Assembly (NCBI GenBank): GCA_934320655.1
Contig: CAKRFN010000003.1
Coordinates: 1-64,000 of the forward strand
Origin: an uncultured Eubacterium sp.
GTDB lineage: Bacteria; Bacillota; Clostridia; Lachnospirales; Lachnospiraceae
Direction of reading: 5' to 3'
DNA length: 64,000 nt
Position numbers and translations under genes: made by a program. The notes under the pieces are model-generated. The model had not been told where the DNA came from. It saw only the letters and a program-made list of their open reading frames with translations, and did no database searches. How positions within the stretch are numbered: the stretch's first letter is position 1; each line of letters begins with the position of its first letter. Shown here in pieces: positions 60,247-64,000 of this stretch.

Positions 60247-61368
60247 ATGGCAAAATCATCTGTTTATTTTACCACATTTAAAACCAGCGATCACGAGAAT
60301 CTTCTGCAGAAGCTCCACCGCCTCATGCGCAGTGCCGGTTTCGAACAGATTGATTTACAGGATAAGTACGCTGCAATCAAAATTCATTTCGGCGAGTACG
60401 GCAATCTGTCGTTTCTGCGCCCGAATTACGCAAAGGTCGTAGCCGACTATGTGAAGGAGCGCGGCGGCAAGCCGTTCCTCACCGACTGCAACACACTCTA
60501 TGTCGGCAGCCGCAAAAATGCACTCGACCATCTGGATACCGCTTATGTCAACGGCTTCTCCCCGCTGCAGACCGGATGTCATGTACTGATTGCCGATGGA
60601 CTCAAAGGCACGGACGAAACGATTGTCCCGATCAACCAGACATACGTCAAAGAAGCGAAGATCGGTCATGCCATCATGGATGCCGATGTATTTATCTCCC
60701 TGACTCATTTTAAAGGTCATGAAATGGCGGGCTTTGGAGGCACTCTGAAAAATATCGGTATGGGCTGCGGCTCACGCGCCGGCAAGATGGAGCAGCACTG
60801 TGACGGCAAGCCCAGCGTCGTCAGAATCGATGATTGTATCGGCTGTGGCGCATGCTCACGCATCTGTGCACACGGTGCCCCGGTCATCAAAGACAAAAAG
60901 GCTTCGATCGACCATGACAAATGCGTCGGCTGCGGCAGATGCCTCGCTGTCTGTCCAAAAGATGCCATTGAAGCTGACTACAGCGATTCTGTCGCTATGC
61001 TCAACTACAAGATGGCAGAATATTCACTCGCTGTCTGCAAAGACCGCCCGTGTTTCCACATTTCCCTGATCTGCGATGTATCACCGAACTGTGACTGCCA
61101 TCCTGAAAACGATATTCCGATCATTCCGAATGTCGGCATGCTCGCTTCGTTTGATCCGGTTGCCCTTGATCAGGCATGTGCCGATCTGTGCAACGCACAG
61201 ACACCGATCAAAGAGAGTATCCTCGGCGAGAACATCGAAAAACACGACAACCACGAAGGCCACGACCATTTCCACATGACACACCCCGATACCGAATGGA
61301 AATCCTGCATCGCACATGCGGTAGAGATCGGCCTTGGTTCTTCCGATTATGAGCTGATTACAATCTGA
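60247..61368 (+). CDS. DUF362 protein with two [4Fe-4S] ferredoxin motifs
   Basis: A 373-residue protein. The N-terminal ~185 residues are DUF362 (LHRLMRSAGFEQIDLQDKYA, then GMGCGSRAGKMEQHCDGKP). A ferredoxin-like domain follows with CIGCGACSRICAH near 199 and CVGCGRCLAVCPK near 229, each able to bind a cubane cluster. An acidic C-terminal His-rich tail (HDNHEGHDHFHMTH) may bind metal. The start at 60247 has AGGAGG 8 bases ahead. The function is unknown; electron transfer or iron-sulfur maturation has been suggested for this family. It is one of the few plus-strand genes here. Confidence 0.85.
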   Translation: MAKSSVYFTTFKTSDHENLLQKLHRLMRSAGFEQIDLQDKYAAIKIHFGEYGNLSFLRPNYAKVVADYVKERGGKPFLTDCNTLYVGSRKNALDHLDTAYVNGFSPLQTGCHVLIADGLKGTDETIVPINQTYVKEAKIGHAIMDADVFISLTHFKGHEMAGFGGTLKNIGMGCGSRAGKMEQHCDGKPSVVRIDDCIGCGACSRICAHGAPVIKDKKASIDHDKCVGCGRCLAVCPKDAIEADYSDSVAMLNYKMAEYSLAVCKDRPCFHISLICDVSPNCDCHPENDIPIIPNVGMLASFDPVALDQACADLCNAQTPIKESILGENIEKHDNHEGHDHFHMTHPDTEWKSCIAHAVEIGLGSSDYELITI

Positions 61369-61379
61369 TGACAGACGTT

Positions 61380-62084
61380 TTATGAATGAAGTTCAGATGC
61401 AAACTCCGCAAAGCCGGCACCGGCCGGGACCGCACAAAATTCCATCGGTTCGCCGCTTTTCGGATGTGTAAAACACAGTCTGCTGCTACAGAGCGCCAAC
61501 GGCTGCCCGTCGCCGGACGGCTGCTGTCCGCCGTATTTGACATCCCCGACGAGCGGATGTCCGACCGCTGCAAACTGCACACGGATCTGATGATGCCTGC
61601 CCGTATCCAGAGCGATCCGGAGCAGGCTTTTTTCATCCTTTACCGCCAGCCGCTCATAGGAAAGGCGCGCCTCTTTTGCTCCGTCCGCAACCGCTCCCAC
61701 GACTACCGCAGAGGTATTCGTACGCCCATCGCGCTGTAAGGTATGTACCAGAGTACCTGACGATTCCGTGATCCCCCACACAACCGCATAATATTCCTTT
61801 GAAAAACCACTGCCCGTGAGTTCCCTTCCGAGCGCCGCGGCAGCCTCCCGCGTCTTTGCAAGCACAAGCAGCCCCTCCACCGGCTGGTCAAGGCGGTGGA
61901 TCACATAAATTCCGCCGCGCTCTCCGTTTGCCGCCCGACGGTTGGTGAGCAGACTGACCAGATCCTGCTGCCTGATATTTTTCGTTTCTACCGCCAGAAA
62001 CGGCGGCTTGTGAACCACAAGGAGCTCCTCGTCCTCATAGACAATCATCCGCTCGATCTGTCTCGTTGTCATCCGCATATGCAT
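61380..62084 (-). CDS. RluA-family pseudouridine synthase
   Basis: A 234-residue synthase. The conserved catalytic stretch YVIHRLDQPVEGLLVLAKTR near residue 60 contains the HRLD Asp, and ALDTGRHHQIRVQFAAVGHP near 158 is the substrate-binding motif. The family makes pseudouridine in rRNA or tRNA. Its C-terminal end converges with the DUF362 gene, and the start overlaps the ytvI-like gene by 50 bases, which is unusual. An internal Met at 62048 would still overlap by 14. Confidence 0.88.
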   Translation of the reverse strand: MHMRMTTRQIERMIVYEDEELLVVHKPPFLAVETKNIRQQDLVSLLTNRRAANGERGGIYVIHRLDQPVEGLLVLAKTREAAAALGRELTGSGFSKEYYAVVWGITESSGTLVHTLQRDGRTNTSAVVVGAVADGAKEARLSYERLAVKDEKSLLRIALDTGRHHQIRVQFAAVGHPLVGDVKYGGQQPSGDGQPLALCSSRLCFTHPKSGEPMEFCAVPAGAGFAEFASELHS

Positions 62085-63153
62085 CCTCCTGCGCCGCTTT
62101 TCCGCTGTAGATCTGCCAGATCAGAAACGCGCTGACCGGTCCCAGCAAAAAACCGCCCTTTGAATATACTTTTACACCTACATAGATACTGACCAGCACT
62201 GCGAGTGGCGGCACACCGATCTTTTTGCCGATCAGCCGCGGCTCCATCGCCTGTCTTGTAAAGCTCGTTACGACATACAACACGATAAACCAGATGCCTG
62301 TCGCATATCGCCTCGTAAAAAAACGCCACAGCGCCCACGGCAGAAAGCAGATACCGGTTCCCAGAAACGGCAGTGCGTCGCAGATGCCGATCGCCACGCC
62401 AATCAACAAAAAGTTTGGCTGTCGCGCTACGAACAGCCCCGCCACACAGATCGTCGTGATGGTCGCCATGATGATGAGCTGTGCCTTGATATAGGTCGTT
62501 CCGACACTTCGCACCGCCTGCCCGAAACCGTCATGAAACAGCCCCCGCACAGCCGCCCCCAGATCTTCGATGAGCTGCTCATAGCCATTGATCATGAGCA
62601 GCGCACTCACAACCGTCACGAGTGTATATGCCATCACACGCAGCGTGCTGCTGCTGACATTTTTCCAGTTATCTAATATACTGACCGGATCGAACCGGAT
62701 ACTGCGGTCACGGATGGAGCTTATAAGCACACGGTAATCTTCTTTTTCCATGATCCACCGTCCGGTCATCGTATGCAGCCGCTCACAACAGTCATTCCAG
62801 ACGGTGCGCCCCTGTACGACCAGTTGGTCGGTCAGTCCGCGCCGGCTCATATAACTGCCTCCCGCAAGCATCCCGTAACCGACGCCGCAGACGATGAGCA
62901 GGCTCACGAGGATACCGGTAAACAACGCCACATATCCCGCCGCCTCACGGCGCATATGCAGCCGCCGCTCCAGCCTGCGCCTGAGCGGATAGAGAATACT
63001 CGCGATGAGAAAGCCGACACAAAAAGGGAATACTACCGGCAATATATATTCCATCGCAATATATACAGCCAGAGTAATCCCTATCAGTCTGATCCATCGA
63101 TACCATCTGAAAATGTCCCTGTTTTTTCCCCAATTCTTTCTCTGCTCGTTCAT
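62035..63153 (-). CDS. YtvI-like sporulation membrane protein (AI-2E transporter family)
   Basis: A 372-residue membrane protein with about seven or eight hydrophobic segments and a basic N-terminus (NEQRKNWGKNRDIFRWYRWI). FLGTGICFLPWALWRFFTRR near residue 270 and VTSFTRQAMEPRLIGKKIGV near 310 are the AI-2E/UPF0118 core. YtvI proteins are sporulation-linked in Bacillus with unclear roles. The gene overlaps the downstream synthase gene by 50 bases. Confidence 0.85.
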   Translation of the reverse strand: MNEQRKNWGKNRDIFRWYRWIRLIGITLAVYIAMEYILPVVFPFCVGFLIASILYPLRRRLERRLHMRREAAGYVALFTGILVSLLIVCGVGYGMLAGGSYMSRRGLTDQLVVQGRTVWNDCCERLHTMTGRWIMEKEDYRVLISSIRDRSIRFDPVSILDNWKNVSSSTLRVMAYTLVTVVSALLMINGYEQLIEDLGAAVRGLFHDGFGQAVRSVGTTYIKAQLIIMATITTICVAGLFVARQPNFLLIGVAIGICDALPFLGTGICFLPWALWRFFTRRYATGIWFIVLYVVTSFTRQAMEPRLIGKKIGVPPLAVLVSIYVGVKVYSKGGFLLGPVSAFLIWQIYSGKAAQEDAYADDNETDRADDCL

Positions 63154-63200
63154 ACTGTTAGTATGTACATGACGCAGGGATCTATCACTGGAAGTTAAAG

Positions 63201-63563
63201 CTATTTTCCGATCACAGCCTCCACACCGGAGATCATGCGCGCCGCTTCAAGCGGTTTCGCCATAAAGCCCGCACCACCGAGCGCACCGCCCTTTTCACAG
63301 GTTTCGGGGCTCACATCCGCGGTCAGGAAAATCACCGGCACATCTGCCCACTCCGCATTGGCACGGATCTGGCGCATCACTTCGAAGCCATCCATATCCG
63401 GCATCAGAATATCGAGCAATATGAGATCCGGCACATTTTTCGCCAGATAATTCAGCGCCATTTTGCCCGAAGGCACAGGAATCACCTTATAGGTCGGTGA
63501 CAGGATCTTCATCGCATTATTTAAGTTTAACTTGTCGTCATCAACAACCAATATCGTCTTCAT
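63201..63563 (-). CDS. Single-domain response regulator (CheY-like receiver)
   Basis: A 120-residue receiver domain alone. VVDDDKLNLNNAMKIL at the N-terminus gives the acidic pocket, DLILLDILMPDMDGFE near residue 51 contains the phosphorylated Asp, and FLTADVS/FMAKPLE supply the Thr and Lys. It lacks an output domain. It may relay phosphate to, or compete with, the partial OmpR-type regulator 73 bases upstream. Roles in chemotaxis are possible but not shown. Confidence 0.88.
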   Translation of the reverse strand: MKTILVVDDDKLNLNNAMKILSPTYKVIPVPSGKMALNYLAKNVPDLILLDILMPDMDGFEVMRQIRANAEWADVPVIFLTADVSPETCEKGGALGGAGFMAKPLEAARMISGVEAVIGK

Positions 63564-63635
63564 CTTATGCCCTCCTCAACTGCCTGATCGGATCAGACGC
63601 TATGATTCCATGAAACTGTTCCAATAATTCAAGCT

Positions 63636-64000
63636 CTACAGCTTGAACCGGTAGCCTACACCCCAGATCGTTTCAATGTACTGAGGCTTTGCGGTGTTAT
63701 ACTCGATCTTTTCACGGATCTTTTTGATGTGAACCGTAACCGTAGCAATATCCCCTTCAGGCTCCATTTCCCAAATTGTACTAAATAATTCCTCTTTTGA
63801 AAAGACCCGATTCGGATTTTCTGCGAGAAACGTCAGAAGATCGAACTCCTTTGTCGTAAACTGCTTTTCCTCATCGTTCACCCACACGCGCCGCGCGGTC
63901 TTATCGATGCGGATGCCGCGGATCTTGATCTCGTTTCCACGTGCGGCACCGGGGGACGTCAGCGTGTCATAGCGCGCCAGATGCGCCTTTACACGTGCGA
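63636..64000 (-). CDS. OmpR-type response regulator, C-terminal part (cut by window end)
   Basis: About 121 residues are visible, of which the last ~95 are a winged-helix DNA-binding domain (FTTKEFDLLTFLAENPNRVF, HIKKIREKIEYNTAKPQYIE, then WGVGYRFKL). The frame stays open to the window edge and the visible linker (RVKAHLARYDTL) shows that a receiver domain precedes it, so the gene continues beyond 64000. The short reading from 63887 is an artefact of the cut end. It regulates unknown target genes. Confidence 0.9.
   Translation of the reverse strand, partial: ARVKAHLARYDTLTSPGAARGNEIKIRGIRIDKTARRVWVNDEEKQFTTKEFDLLTFLAENPNRVFSKEELFSTIWEMEPEGDIATVTVHIKKIREKIEYNTAKPQYIETIWGVGYRFKL

Overview
The window is chromosomal DNA from a low-to-mid GC, motile Firmicute with sporulation genes. 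The gene set (FliW/CsrA flagellar control, two FlgK paralogues, cytoplasmic cellobiose phosphorylase and GH13 enzyme, and the hup-rqcP-yabP-yabQ-divIC-spoIIE-tilS-hpt-ftsH order) fits the Lachnospiraceae, most like Roseburia/Agathobacter. That placement is inferred from gene content, not from a database search. Nearly every gene is on the minus strand, so transcription mostly runs from high to low coordinates. The exceptions are the cellobiose phosphorylase and a ferredoxin-like DUF362 gene.

Region 1 (1-470): a decayed edge with the first 12 codons of a possible IS110-type transposase, nested inverted repeats, and remnants of at least one broken gene.

Region 2 (477-16369): a 14-gene, visibly AT-rich, tightly packed operon that reads away from the flagellin gene. 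It holds a Maf-type (DUF115) motility-associated glycosyltransferase, a GT2 glycosyltransferase, a TIGR04372-like glycosyltransferase, the heptose enzymes GmhA, GmhB and an HldE with swapped domain order, two sugar-nucleotide SDR enzymes, an acetolactate-synthase-like TPP enzyme, two radical SAM/SPASM enzymes and a split transketolase. I read it as a flagellin glycosylation island that builds an activated heptose, possibly further modified. This is the most interesting part of the window.

Region 3 (16439-30841): flagellin with a sigma-28 promoter and a three-hairpin leader, a duplicated Rpn-type nuclease gene, then flaG-fliD-fliS-chaperone and flgM-flgN-flgK-flgK-flgL-fliW-csrA. Each of the three flagellar transcription units has a good sigma-28 promoter. 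CsrA and FliW, the expected regulators of flagellin translation, are encoded here too.

Region 4 (30878-42401): a sugar-uptake locus. A LacI regulator, a lipoprotein binding protein and two permeases are divergent from a GH94 cellobiose phosphorylase. An identical 14-bp operator lies at both divergent promoters. A chemoreceptor and a cytoplasmic GH13 alpha-glucan hydrolase follow.

Region 5 (42817-52345): the conserved division/sporulation/housekeeping block (ftsH, hpt, tilS, spoIIE, divIC, yabQ, yabP, rqcP, hup) and a phosphohexomutase. spoIIE has a promoter with 21-bp spacing and a nearby Spo0A box.

Region 6 (52436-64000): a PEGA lipoprotein, a CotS-like kinase, cca, proS with a proline T-box leader, a YoeB/RelB toxin-antitoxin pair, a MATE exporter, a DUF362 ferredoxin protein, an RluA-type pseudouridine synthase, a YtvI-like membrane protein and two response regulators, the last cut by the window end. 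I saw no rRNA, tRNA or CRISPR array.
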